Part shown: positions 39,712 through 48,926 of the stretch, piece after piece
How positions within the stretch are numbered: the first letter of the stretch is position 1
How the letters are laid out: every line of letters begins with the position of its first letter
Source of the DNA: Desulfobacterales bacterium
Lineage (GTDB): Bacteria; Desulfobacterota; Desulfobacteria; Desulfobacterales; C00003060
Reading direction: 5' to 3'
DNA length: 54,267 nt
Assembly: GCA_030616475.1 (NCBI GenBank)
Contig: JAUWXF010000007.1
Location: 1 to 54,267, forward strand
The notes under the pieces: model-generated
Seen by the model: only the letters and a program-made list of their open reading frames with translations
Database searches by the model: none
Told to the model about the DNA's origin: nothing
Program-made: the position numbers and the translations under genes

Positions 39712-41109
39712 TTATAAGCCATGAAAAGATCTCAAAACTATGTCAATGCTTTTTGGGCCATATCTGGACCAGGCCACATGTTTCTTATTGTTGTCAGCAT
39801 GGACGATCTTACTGGGACGATTATTGTCAAAATCTATATCTGGATTTACTCTTTTTGTGAAGATACATTTTCCCTTGTCCAAACAAGATATAAAGACAGA
39901 GTCCGGTGTGACATGTGGCTGCTCTACATACAAGATATCACCATTCAAATGGAAAAGTGTGCCTGGCGTAGAAGCTATCCACGAGCAGTAGGTTATTTTA
40001 ATCTCGTATTCTCCTTCTGCAAGATCAATCAGAAACTTCGTGGGTTCCTCGCCATAAAATAATGTTCTAGTTATGTTGTTGCCAATTTCACGCAACATGG
40101 AATGTACGGGCCGGTCAAAGCCATACATTTTCTCGGGAGTGTAGAGACAATGTTGCTCGGTAACTTTGACCACGGGAGATGCAAAGGAAAACATGTCCGG
40201 CCCAAAAGTGAATAGTTTTACCGCTCCTGTTCTCTTGTAAACAACTTCAACTGCATTCAACGTCCAGCAAGAATTCCCGGGGGTTTTGTTTGAACTGACC
40301 TCAAGCTCCAACCGTGGGGTGGAAAGTCTCAGTCGGTAGCGTACTGTGTAACTGCCCCATGCATCGCTGTGGCATGCCACCCAGACTTTGCCTTTTTCGT
40401 CGACGCTGATTTTTGGCTTCGTCAACCGCACATTGTCAGAAGGGGAAATGGGCTGCGGCGGCGACCACGTCGTCCAGTCCTCCGATGCGGTGAGCCAAAG
40501 CGATTCTTTTTCCTGCTCCATGACGAAAGCAAGATAAAGTGTCTTGTCTGGTCCTACTGCGACATCGGGATATCTTACCTCCGATGTTAAACCGGCAAGC
40601 TCCTCCGGCTCACCCGATTGAACCCCATCCTTTATTTTTGAAATGTAGAGCTTTTTAGAATCTCTGTGAAGAAAAAAAAGCCTCAAAAGGCCGTCAGGCC
40701 CTAGAACCAACCTTGGGTATTCGGTGTTTGACATTCGTTGGAGGACCATCGTGGGCTCACTCCACGAGCGGTAGTCAGTGGATTGGGCTATGAAGATGTT
40801 GCAGATATCTCCATCAGGTGTAAAAGGCGCTTTTCGCGGCTTACGCCACGAATGCCAAGCAAGAAGATAATAGTCCTTCCTGTAGCTCAATATACTAGGC
40901 CCATTGTTATAGCTGTCTTCTCCAGAGACATTCACCGGTTCGGTCCAGTTCACTCCACTTTTTGAAAGAGAGCACCAGACATCCGAACGGGCGGGCATGT
41001 CAGGTGAGCTATATTCATACCATGCGCAAACCAATTCTCTGTCCTTGCCCAATGCTAATGCTGGGTATAAGGAGATATTCACGGACCGGGATACGACGCT
41101 CTGCGTCAT
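39712..41109 (-). CDS. Asp-box (BNR/sialidase-like) beta-propeller protein
   Basis: Repeated SKSGVNWTEP / STDYRSWSEP / SEDWTTWSPP motifs; C-terminal extra domain. Confidence 0.65.
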   Translation of the reverse strand: MTQSVVSRSVNISLYPALALGKDRELVCAWYEYSSPDMPARSDVWCSLSKSGVNWTEPVNVSGEDSYNNGPSILSYRKDYYLLAWHSWRKPRKAPFTPDGDICNIFIAQSTDYRSWSEPTMVLQRMSNTEYPRLVLGPDGLLRLFFLHRDSKKLYISKIKDGVQSGEPEELAGLTSEVRYPDVAVGPDKTLYLAFVMEQEKESLWLTASEDWTTWSPPQPISPSDNVRLTKPKISVDEKGKVWVACHSDAWGSYTVRYRLRLSTPRLELEVSSNKTPGNSCWTLNAVEVVYKRTGAVKLFTFGPDMFSFASPVVKVTEQHCLYTPEKMYGFDRPVHSMLREIGNNITRTLFYGEEPTKFLIDLAEGEYEIKITYCSWIASTPGTLFHLNGDILYVEQPHVTPDSVFISCLDKGKCIFTKRVNPDIDFDNNRPSKIVHADNNKKHVAWSRYGPKSIDIVLRSFHGL

Positions 41110-42674
41110 ATAGCTTGCACCCTTTTTGTGCTAGTGATTTGTGACTGCCGCGTTCGACCTGAAAACCAAGTTGATTGTTCTATGTCATCTTCAAGTCGCC
41201 TCTCACGCTCATCCAAAAGGCGTTGATGTCGGCTTTTGATGGCCTCTTTTCGTTTCTTCAGCCGTTGGTCCTCCTCTTCCTTGTTGGCACTTAGGACATA
41301 GCCAATCGGATTGTACTTCACGATATCGTCGACCTCGGCGTATCGGGCGACGGTGATCGCCTTACCATTGGCGATGCATGTTTCGAGGTCTCTATGGACG
41401 TCATTTTCATTGATAATCGACCCGTTGTGCAGATACGCGATAATTGGCTTTCCAATAACGGTGTTATGTCGCACAAATGATGTGATTAGCCGTAATGAAT
41501 AATTTTCGCCGTAACCTACCTCCTCGAATATGAGAGGGTTAATAAGCAGGTTAGATAAAACGTAATCTCCACGCCTAAGGTAACGAGTCCTTTCTAAAAA
41601 GACTTGATAATTCGTAATTAATTTCTCAGTGTCCTTTACAGAAAGCATTACAGGAACGATCACATCAGCGGATAACAATATTGTGTGAAGCCCTCTAAAA
41701 TCGTCAGAAGAGATGACACAGCGGTAAACTTCATCCTTGTCGATGAAACTTGGGCAAAAATCGCAGGCCAGGCAGCGACGAATATTCTTTTTCGTGATAT
41801 CGATAACCGTGGGCTCTATTTCGCCTTCAAAACATCTAAACATGTCTTCCGTTCGTCTCAGTGCCTCGTTATTGCGGTCTTGTAAGATGAGAAAAAGTAC
41901 CTTTAGAGAATCGTTCAATCTCTTGCCGGAATTTAGTTTACAGATCAGGTCTCCTATACGGCGGCCAGTTCCCATGGATGTTTCAAGCCCATAGCTGTCC
42001 TTGTACATGCTCCCGACATCGCCGGCATGCCCCGTGCCTCCGTACTGCGATGTGGTGTCAGTATCATTGCCCACCCCGAGAAGATCGCAGCGCAAATAAT
42101 CCAGCATTTGGTAAATAAGAGTAGTTTCCTGGCCGCCGTTTCTCTTGGCACCAACTGAAATGCCTGCGTATACCTTCCCCTTAAGATGTGCACGCAGTTC
42201 AGCGTCTCGTGAGATAAAATTCAAAAGAGACTGTGCCACACTACTTCTGTCGCCGAAGTATACAGGACTTGAGACAAGAATGCCTTGAGAGGCAAGCATT
42301 CTGTTTTTGAGTTCATCTAGTTTTCTGGGTTTCCTAGACGCTGGGAAATATTCGCACAAGGAAACATGCCCTATGTCTATATTGTAGTTATGGTATGCTG
42401 CCCAAAGAGCAGCGGCTAGTGCGACCTCTGAGTTGCTGAGTCCCTTTTTTCCCGTGTTCCTTTTTAACTTCTTGTAAATTTCGAGGAACGACTCGCCAGA
42501 CTTACGTCCCGCCTTGAGAAAGTTCTCTAGATGAAGCTCGGATTCCGTCTTTAAGAAGGAAAAGAGCTCTTCTTTAGACGAAAGAGTTCTCAGCGAATCG
42601 GGCAAATCTTGGCTGCCCCACCGCGCGTTTCTTAAGCTTGCTGATATTGCTAGCAATTTGGGTCTGTTTCCCAT
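41106..42674 (-). CDS. Tandem flavodoxin-fold NADPH-FMN reductase-like / Fe-S flavoprotein-like protein
   Basis: Module 1 LAISASLRNARWG, GILVSSPVYFGDRSS; module 2 CLACDFCPSFIDKDEVYRCVISSDDFRGLHTILLSADVIV; 4-nt overlap with downstream propeller gene. Confidence 0.7.
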   Translation of the reverse strand: MGNRPKLLAISASLRNARWGSQDLPDSLRTLSSKEELFSFLKTESELHLENFLKAGRKSGESFLEIYKKLKRNTGKKGLSNSEVALAAALWAAYHNYNIDIGHVSLCEYFPASRKPRKLDELKNRMLASQGILVSSPVYFGDRSSVAQSLLNFISRDAELRAHLKGKVYAGISVGAKRNGGQETTLIYQMLDYLRCDLLGVGNDTDTTSQYGGTGHAGDVGSMYKDSYGLETSMGTGRRIGDLICKLNSGKRLNDSLKVLFLILQDRNNEALRRTEDMFRCFEGEIEPTVIDITKKNIRRCLACDFCPSFIDKDEVYRCVISSDDFRGLHTILLSADVIVPVMLSVKDTEKLITNYQVFLERTRYLRRGDYVLSNLLINPLIFEEVGYGENYSLRLITSFVRHNTVIGKPIIAYLHNGSIINENDVHRDLETCIANGKAITVARYAEVDDIVKYNPIGYVLSANKEEEDQRLKKRKEAIKSRHQRLLDERERRLEDDIEQSTWFSGRTRQSQITSTKRVQAI

Positions 42675-42717
42675 TGTTTTTACTCTATGCCTCCATATGT
42701 TATACGTGTAATGACTT

Positions 42718-43788
42718 TTACAATTGCACCCTCAAAATGGTTTCTGCACCCAGATCAGAAATGATCTTGTCTATGACTTCAGGACCCGACGCAGGCACAA
42801 AGGCACAGCCTTCTTGGAACTGAATCAGGTCAGCACCAATGTTATCCTGTAGCTTGAGAAATCCGTTCATTTCACCTGCCATGTGAAAATCCTGAAGATG
42901 CCTAAGCCAAAATATTGCCTCCTGACGATTGTTCAGGCAACTAGCAACCCCATTTCCAAATACGACTTTTAGCCTTAATTGCCTGGCCTTATCCACCATT
43001 TCCCGCAATGCTGCACAGCTTCCCTGTTTCATCAATTTGAGTTTCACTGCATCGGCGGCCTTCTCCTCAACAGCCCGTTCAAGGGACTCTACATCAGTTA
43101 TCACTTCGTCAAGCATTATAGCCACTGGTGAATTTTTTCTGAGCTCAGCAGTTTGCTTCCAGTTTGAAATCGGGTATGGTTGTTCAAGCACTTCAACCTT
43201 TTCCGGTTCACACGCTTCAGCCAAAGTAAAGCCATCTCTGAATGTAAGGGATTGGTTTGCGTCTATCCGGAGTCTCTCGCCTGGCAACAGGCTTTCCTGA
43301 AATTGCAGGACTCTTGCCTTATCTTTGCTTATGTCGTGAAATCCCACTTTCACTTTAAACACTTGGTATCCTTGCGTGCGCATCCGCTCAAGCGTCTCGG
43401 CTGGACTTTCTCCCGAATCCTCCTGCGCCAAGGCCGCCAGCGGCACACAACCTTCTGCCCGTGGGATCTCGCCAAGCCCCTCTTCTAAGGCGGTCACCAA
43501 AGCCGTATATAGAAATCCATCGATGCCTCTAGGTAAGGCTGACAATGTCTCTGCTACTTCACTCCCTATCCATTGCTGTGCCAAACTATTCCCGGTTTTC
43601 GCAACGGCTTCGAGTGTTGAATCCGAATACCCCGGAAGAGGCGTGCTTTCCCCCCAGCCAGACTGCCCCCCCGCAAGTTCGATGCGTGCCCAGAGGGATT
43701 GCAGAGCCGAAACAGGGCCGTATGACAGCGAGTAAGGACGAAGAAGAGGTAATGTCACCCTGTAAAGTGCTATCTGCTGAATCTTCAT
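42718..43788 (-). CDS. Enolase-superfamily enzyme, MLE/dipeptide-epimerase-like subgroup
   Basis: FKVKVG, RIDANQSLTF, LEQPY, MLDEVIT, VKLKLMKQG catalytic pattern (KxK, D-E-D, K). Confidence 0.82.
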   Translation of the reverse strand: MKIQQIALYRVTLPLLRPYSLSYGPVSALQSLWARIELAGGQSGWGESTPLPGYSDSTLEAVAKTGNSLAQQWIGSEVAETLSALPRGIDGFLYTALVTALEEGLGEIPRAEGCVPLAALAQEDSGESPAETLERMRTQGYQVFKVKVGFHDISKDKARVLQFQESLLPGERLRIDANQSLTFRDGFTLAEACEPEKVEVLEQPYPISNWKQTAELRKNSPVAIMLDEVITDVESLERAVEEKAADAVKLKLMKQGSCAALREMVDKARQLRLKVVFGNGVASCLNNRQEAIFWLRHLQDFHMAGEMNGFLKLQDNIGADLIQFQEGCAFVPASGPEVIDKIISDLGAETILRVQL

Positions 43789-43797
43789 ATCAGAATC

Positions 43798-44757
43798 CTA
43801 TGGCACAAGATGCGAAATGATACGGTTCACACCCAGACCATCCACAATTCTCCTACCAGCCTCTGAAAGCTGTCCGCGTCTTTCAGGGCTTTGTACGCTG
43901 AAAATGAGAGCGGGTATTTCAGCAAGGCGGCCAAGGACAACAACCGAGCCGATTTTCTCCCAGGCTGAGGCATGTTCTTGTTGTTTTTCCGTTTGGGGCC
44001 ATGAAATGATCGGCATACCTATAGCTGCGAACTGGTGGAGCATGCTCCCTCCGGCCAGCACGGCAAGATCATAGTCAATCGTCCTACGCGCAAGATCTTC
44101 CTGCCGCAGCCACCCAACCGCCCGTACGCCGCTTGCTGCATTGCGTGGCAATTCGGCCCCCAGTACATCCACCCCGACATTTTTGCCTGCGGTCCGAGCC
44201 ACTTCAGGAACAAGCCTGTCAAGTTTGTTTGTGGCGTCATCTCCACCTAAGGCAACTAATATATTTTGAATGACGGGCCTTACCCGATAGCCTCTGCGGG
44301 CGTCCAGAAACGCAGGAGCGATGGGAGAAAAGCGCGGACCGAACAAAAATGTCTTAGCTACGCTCTGTCTGTACCTGGACCCGTCAGCTGCAGGCGAGGT
44401 ATTGATTACTACATCCACATCCTCTTCCAGCATGTAGTGATCGTCGAATACTACCACCTTACATCCCGTCCTTTGGCGAAGAAAGCAGCTGAACCGGTTT
44501 GTGTACCTATAGGAGTCCAGGATGCCGATACTCGGCTGAAGCCTGGTAAATTCCTTTTCCACCGGATCCGGCCCGCCCAAGGCTTCTCTGACTCCCACAA
44601 GCCCAAGCTCGTGTAAACGGTTTTCGGGCAGGGGAACCAGCATTTCGGCCTCTGTTTGCAAGGCCTTCATCCTCTGAAACAAAGGATAAAGACGCAATAC
44701 ATGACCCAGCCCGAGCCCGGGGCCTGCATCGGCATACAGTAATGTGGTGTCTTTCAT
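43798..44757 (-). CDS. PseG-like UDP-sugar hydrolase / GT-B fold protein
   Basis: LLYADAGPGLGLGHVLRLYPLFQRMK, VVFDDHYMLEEDVDVVINTSP, LAVLAGGSMLHQFAAIGMPIISWPQTEKQQEHA; start MKDTT at 44757. Confidence 0.75.
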   Translation of the reverse strand: MKDTTLLYADAGPGLGLGHVLRLYPLFQRMKALQTEAEMLVPLPENRLHELGLVGVREALGGPDPVEKEFTRLQPSIGILDSYRYTNRFSCFLRQRTGCKVVVFDDHYMLEEDVDVVINTSPAADGSRYRQSVAKTFLFGPRFSPIAPAFLDARRGYRVRPVIQNILVALGGDDATNKLDRLVPEVARTAGKNVGVDVLGAELPRNAASGVRAVGWLRQEDLARRTIDYDLAVLAGGSMLHQFAAIGMPIISWPQTEKQQEHASAWEKIGSVVVLGRLAEIPALIFSVQSPERRGQLSEAGRRIVDGLGVNRIISHLVP

Positions 44758-46589
44758 ATGTTTAGGTCGAAAGGACATGTTTGGAATAGCACGTCGTGTG
44801 TTGTCCGCATCATGACGACCCCTTCCCTAAAGCCAGGGTCGTGTACCGGGCCGTTTCCAAGGGTCAAGTCGGCCAACCATTCATGAAAGCGGGAGCCAGC
44901 GCACACAGCGAGAGAACTATACCCCCATAGCCTGGCATTGATTTCAATATACTTGAATCGACCATCCCTCGGATCCAACATCCACTCCACCGCGGCTGGG
45001 CCTTTCCAGCTCCCTATGCAACTCAAAAGCCGCTCGGTCTGGGTGATAAGTTCAGGTAAATGTATGCTAATCCCGGCGGTGGCTGGGCCGCCCGTCGGGT
45101 ACAGGGTGCGGAAACTCCGCGACGAAAAACGGCATACAACTCGACCGTCCCAATCATACAATAGGCCAACGAGATGCATACTCCCGACCTTGCCTGGAAT
45201 GTATTCCTGTACGAACAGTTCTGTCTCGGCAGACTCACAAGCTTGGCATGCCTTGTCCAGTGTGGCGGCTTCCGTGATCCCGATCATGCCGTGGCCGTAT
45301 ACCGGTTTTACGATCCACGGCAATGAACAGGTTTTGGCGAACGACTCAAGAATTTTGCTGACTTCCCAGGTGTCACATTGTTTCGGTATGATCACGCCTT
45401 TCGGGCAAGGTATATCATTTTTCCCTGCCACCTGTGTGCTCAATGCCTTGTTGCTAGCAACGCGAAGAACCTCGTAGTTGGGCAAAAGGACGTTTGCCCC
45501 TGAGGCTTTGATCTTTTCACAATTTTGGGCGAGGACCAGAATCTCTTCCTCTATACAAGGTATAATGGCCGATATGTTATGTTCCTCAATAAGCCCACAC
45601 ACTGCTTTGAGGTACTCGTCACTGTTGGATGCCTTTGGCAACACGGCACATGTCACCCCAAATCCGGCAAATTGATACAGGCCAGTGCATAGCGGATCAG
45701 CGTCGGCCGCAACGAGGCGGTATTTGCCTGATTCATGTAGAAAGCGCAGGGTGTTTAGTCCAGGAGGAGCGCCGACAGCGGTCACCAAGACAACTGGTTT
45801 TTTTCCATCTGTATGCAACACAACCGGATTCCTTCTTGTATCTGCCTTCAATGATTTCAAAAGCCCCTCGTTTCTGATGATATGGGCATTGAGCTCATAG
45901 ATAATCGGATGGGTGTCTAAAAATCTTTTAATATCATCGACCGTAAAGTAATTATCTTGACCTATATATAGGTTTTCTATAGTTGCCTTTACGACAAGGA
46001 AATCTTCTTTTTCATCAACGGCAAGTCTATACTGGCTATCATCTGCCTTGTTTTCAACACGGATGATTTGAAACATATCAGGATGATTGCGAATGTATAG
46101 TGTGACATGCTCCCGCTCTGATTTCATCCGCGCTTCTTTCCAGGCCCTTTCAAGTGTGGAAAAATTAAATATCTCGCAACCTAGACCCTCAGCAAAGCGC
46201 CGCGACATATATGCATAATCCACATCAGACTTAATATAGGTTCTCGCGACCTGATCACAGATATCAGGCTGAATCAGCGGACAATCAGCCGTAATTCGTA
46301 CGATATGCTCTGACTGGTATTGCCTTGCGGCCTGGTAATACCTGTCAAGCACATCATTTTCTGAACCTCGATATACTCTGATATTTTCTTGCTGGGCAAA
46401 ATTTTCAATAGGATCATCTTCCTTGTTCACGGTCGTAGCAATGATAATCTTGTCGATCTCCCGGCTAAGCCGTAAGCGCTCTATCTGGTAGCTCAATAAT
46501 GGTCTCCCTAGAACTTCCATAAGTACTTTTCCCGGAAGACGGGTGGAGGTCATCCTGGCCTGAATTATTGCTGTAAATTCGGTTTGCAC
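44754..46589 (-). CDS. SpsF-like cytidylyltransferase fused to an ATP-grasp ligase
   Basis: N-terminus TAIIQARMTSTRLPGKVLMEVLGRPLLSYQIERL; C-terminus LPWIVKPVYGHGMIGITEAATL ... FVQEYIPGKVG ... AAVEWMLDPRDGRFKYIEINARLWG. Confidence 0.85.
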   Translation of the reverse strand: MQTEFTAIIQARMTSTRLPGKVLMEVLGRPLLSYQIERLRLSREIDKIIIATTVNKEDDPIENFAQQENIRVYRGSENDVLDRYYQAARQYQSEHIVRITADCPLIQPDICDQVARTYIKSDVDYAYMSRRFAEGLGCEIFNFSTLERAWKEARMKSEREHVTLYIRNHPDMFQIIRVENKADDSQYRLAVDEKEDFLVVKATIENLYIGQDNYFTVDDIKRFLDTHPIIYELNAHIIRNEGLLKSLKADTRRNPVVLHTDGKKPVVLVTAVGAPPGLNTLRFLHESGKYRLVAADADPLCTGLYQFAGFGVTCAVLPKASNSDEYLKAVCGLIEEHNISAIIPCIEEEILVLAQNCEKIKASGANVLLPNYEVLRVASNKALSTQVAGKNDIPCPKGVIIPKQCDTWEVSKILESFAKTCSLPWIVKPVYGHGMIGITEAATLDKACQACESAETELFVQEYIPGKVGSMHLVGLLYDWDGRVVCRFSSRSFRTLYPTGGPATAGISIHLPELITQTERLLSCIGSWKGPAAVEWMLDPRDGRFKYIEINARLWGYSSLAVCAGSRFHEWLADLTLGNGPVHDPGFREGVVMMRTTHDVLFQTCPFDLNI

Positions 46590-47908
46590 TACGTAATCCT
46601 CTTGAAACCAACAATTGAAGGTGCTCCGACCAATCTATCCTCAATGTCATTTTGATCAAGTGATCGAGCTATTTCCTCAAAAGATTTATCAACCGCTGCT
46701 AAATACTTTTGAACATGATTATCGTTATGTACATACATCGCATAAAACAGATTGGATGCCAAGAAGCCCTGTTCCAGCATGAGTTGGATGAAATAGGCTT
46801 TCATGGCTTGAGCCTTTTCATGTTCAAAGTTGAAATGGCTCATGGGCTTCATCCCGCGAACATTAATTGGACGATTATGCTTCTTGGCCGCATCAGCCCA
46901 ACCTTTCTGGATCTTTTCGCCTATTGAAATCAAATGCTCCGCAGCAGCTAACTTCTTATGTTTCTTTATGGTGGCAATGGCGGCAACAGGACCAATGCGA
47001 TCGGTCCAGTATGTGGAACTGATAAAGGTTTTCTGCACGGACTGCATGATATCCTCTTTCCCGATAATGGCTGCAATGGGATAGCCGTTGCCAAGACCTT
47101 TAGAAAAGACAGCCATGTCCGGAGATACCGTATGCTTCACAAGATGTGCGCCCCCTGTCGTGAATCTAAAACCGGCGGAAATTTCGTCCATAATGAGCAC
47201 CGCTCCTGTTTCATCAGCGATTTCCCTTATGCTTTCAACAAAGCCTGGCTCTGGCTCAAAATTACGAAGGGGCTCCATGACAATGGCAGCCAACGATTTG
47301 CCATGTCTGGAAACAATGCTTTGAAGTTCATCCAAATGATTATATCTGAAGGGAAAAGCCGTGCCTGTAAGCCCCTTAGGTACTCCCGCCGGATTCAAGC
47401 CGGAGATCAGGTGTTCACCAAGGGCGTTTTCTGTTCCTAAATTTGCGGATAGATACCAGTCATGCCAGCCGTGGTAGCCGCAGAATGCAATTTTATCTTT
47501 GCCCGTGTGTGCTCTGGCAATGCGCACAGCAATGGCCATGGCCTCGCCCCCGGTTCGAGCGTAACGAACCATATCTGCCCAGGGATGGAGTTCGCAAAGC
47601 AGTTCAGCCAGTTCAACTTCTTCAGGACAATTCAGAGAACAGCTTGTGCCGTTGGCAACAGCTTCCAAAACAGCAGCGTCTACATCCGGGTCAGCATATC
47701 CCAAAACATTTGCACCTATGCCAGCAATACTCATATCTACGTACTTATTCCCATCCAAATCCCAAACTTCTGCACCTTTGGCCTTGCTGAAATATCCGGG
47801 CCAAACCCCCAGTGAGAACATGTCCGGCCGCTTGGAGAGAAGTTGGGTCATACCCGGAATGCGCTTCCTGGCCCGATCCTGCATATGTAGACTTTTTCTA
47901 AGGTTCAC
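46589..47908 (-). CDS. GSAM-like class III aminotransferase
   Basis: YARTGGEAMAIAVRIARAHTGKDKIAFCGYHGWHDWY, LIMDEISAGFRFTTGG, VFSKGLGNGYPIAAIIG. Confidence 0.88.
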   Translation of the reverse strand: MNLRKSLHMQDRARKRIPGMTQLLSKRPDMFSLGVWPGYFSKAKGAEVWDLDGNKYVDMSIAGIGANVLGYADPDVDAAVLEAVANGTSCSLNCPEEVELAELLCELHPWADMVRYARTGGEAMAIAVRIARAHTGKDKIAFCGYHGWHDWYLSANLGTENALGEHLISGLNPAGVPKGLTGTAFPFRYNHLDELQSIVSRHGKSLAAIVMEPLRNFEPEPGFVESIREIADETGAVLIMDEISAGFRFTTGGAHLVKHTVSPDMAVFSKGLGNGYPIAAIIGKEDIMQSVQKTFISSTYWTDRIGPVAAIATIKKHKKLAAAEHLISIGEKIQKGWADAAKKHNRPINVRGMKPMSHFNFEHEKAQAMKAYFIQLMLEQGFLASNLFYAMYVHNDNHVQKYLAAVDKSFEEIARSLDQNDIEDRLVGAPSIVGFKRIT

Positions 47909-47909
47909 T

Positions 47910-48830
47910 TTAGTGTGCTTTCTTGTCTAGTAGTTTTGGCCATAAAACAGGGTCTAGAATTGTTCTGTCAACTGATTCAAATGCTTGGTGCAAACGCTCT
48001 ATAACGGTTTGGGGTAGATTGGAATTCCAAAAACCCGCATTCTCTTTGACTTGGCCTACTGTTTCCGCTCCAAAAATAATTTTTGCCTCCGGAAATTGCG
48101 TTTTTACGTATCCCAAAGCCAATTCCTGCCTGGTCAGATTGAATTCCTTAATAACAAATTCCAATTTCTCTAAGACTGGTCGTGCAATATTATTCATTTC
48201 AACTGGAAGTTGCTCGCGATCCATTAACAGTAGCCCTTGCAAAAAAACACTTCTGATATACAATTCTTTGCCCTTTTTTCTTGCGAGGTCAAAAACACCG
48301 GCATCGACAAATCTCCTGTCCAATATGTTTGTGGGGAATTGAACCATATCAATTCCAGCGGTCTCCAAGGCTTGCAGGGCCTTTTTGGGAGAATAGACTG
48401 AAACTCCAACCCTATCTACCCTTCCTTCTTTAACAAAACCGAGGATAATTTCTTTTAGCCCTTTCTCCCATAGGTCCAAATGTTCTTCTCTGTGGAGCAT
48501 GATGCCTGCAAGTTTTGAAATGTGAAGGAGGGCTAAGCTTTCATCCAACGCATTTGAAAGTTCTTTCCGGCTCAAATGGTTCAGGCTCGGATCAAACTTA
48601 CTGGTAACCAGAGCGTCTTTGCTTCTCTCCAATTGTGACAGGCAATATCCCAGAATTTCTATACTTCTTCCATAACCCTGTGCCGTATCAAATTCGCGGA
48701 TCCCATGTTTCCAGGCCTCTCGAATAATGGCTTGGCTGGTTGAGAGATCAGGCTGTCCGGTTTCATTGGCAATGCCATAAGGCATGCCAAGCTGGACTGT
48801 GCCCAAAACTAAACGGATCGCATTTTGCAT
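47910..48830 (-). CDS. Aldo/keto reductase family oxidoreductase
   Basis: LVLGTVQLGMPYGIANETGQ, FDTAQGYGRSIEILGYCL, DRVGVSVYSPKKALQAL. Confidence 0.85.
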   Translation of the reverse strand: MQNAIRLVLGTVQLGMPYGIANETGQPDLSTSQAIIREAWKHGIREFDTAQGYGRSIEILGYCLSQLERSKDALVTSKFDPSLNHLSRKELSNALDESLALLHISKLAGIMLHREEHLDLWEKGLKEIILGFVKEGRVDRVGVSVYSPKKALQALETAGIDMVQFPTNILDRRFVDAGVFDLARKKGKELYIRSVFLQGLLLMDREQLPVEMNNIARPVLEKLEFVIKEFNLTRQELALGYVKTQFPEAKIIFGAETVGQVKENAGFWNSNLPQTVIERLHQAFESVDRTILDPVLWPKLLDKKAH

Positions 48831-48926
48831 TAAAAAACTCTTTGATTTTCTCTATTGATGAGAATATTATCTCAGTTTTCAGTGAACCGTGAACCGTCAA
48901 CGGATAACGATCATTCACGTTGCCGC

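Noticed and set aside
44019-45477. Plus-strand ORFs opposite the PseG/ATP-grasp genes
   Set aside because: Antisense shadow ORFs without recognizable domains.
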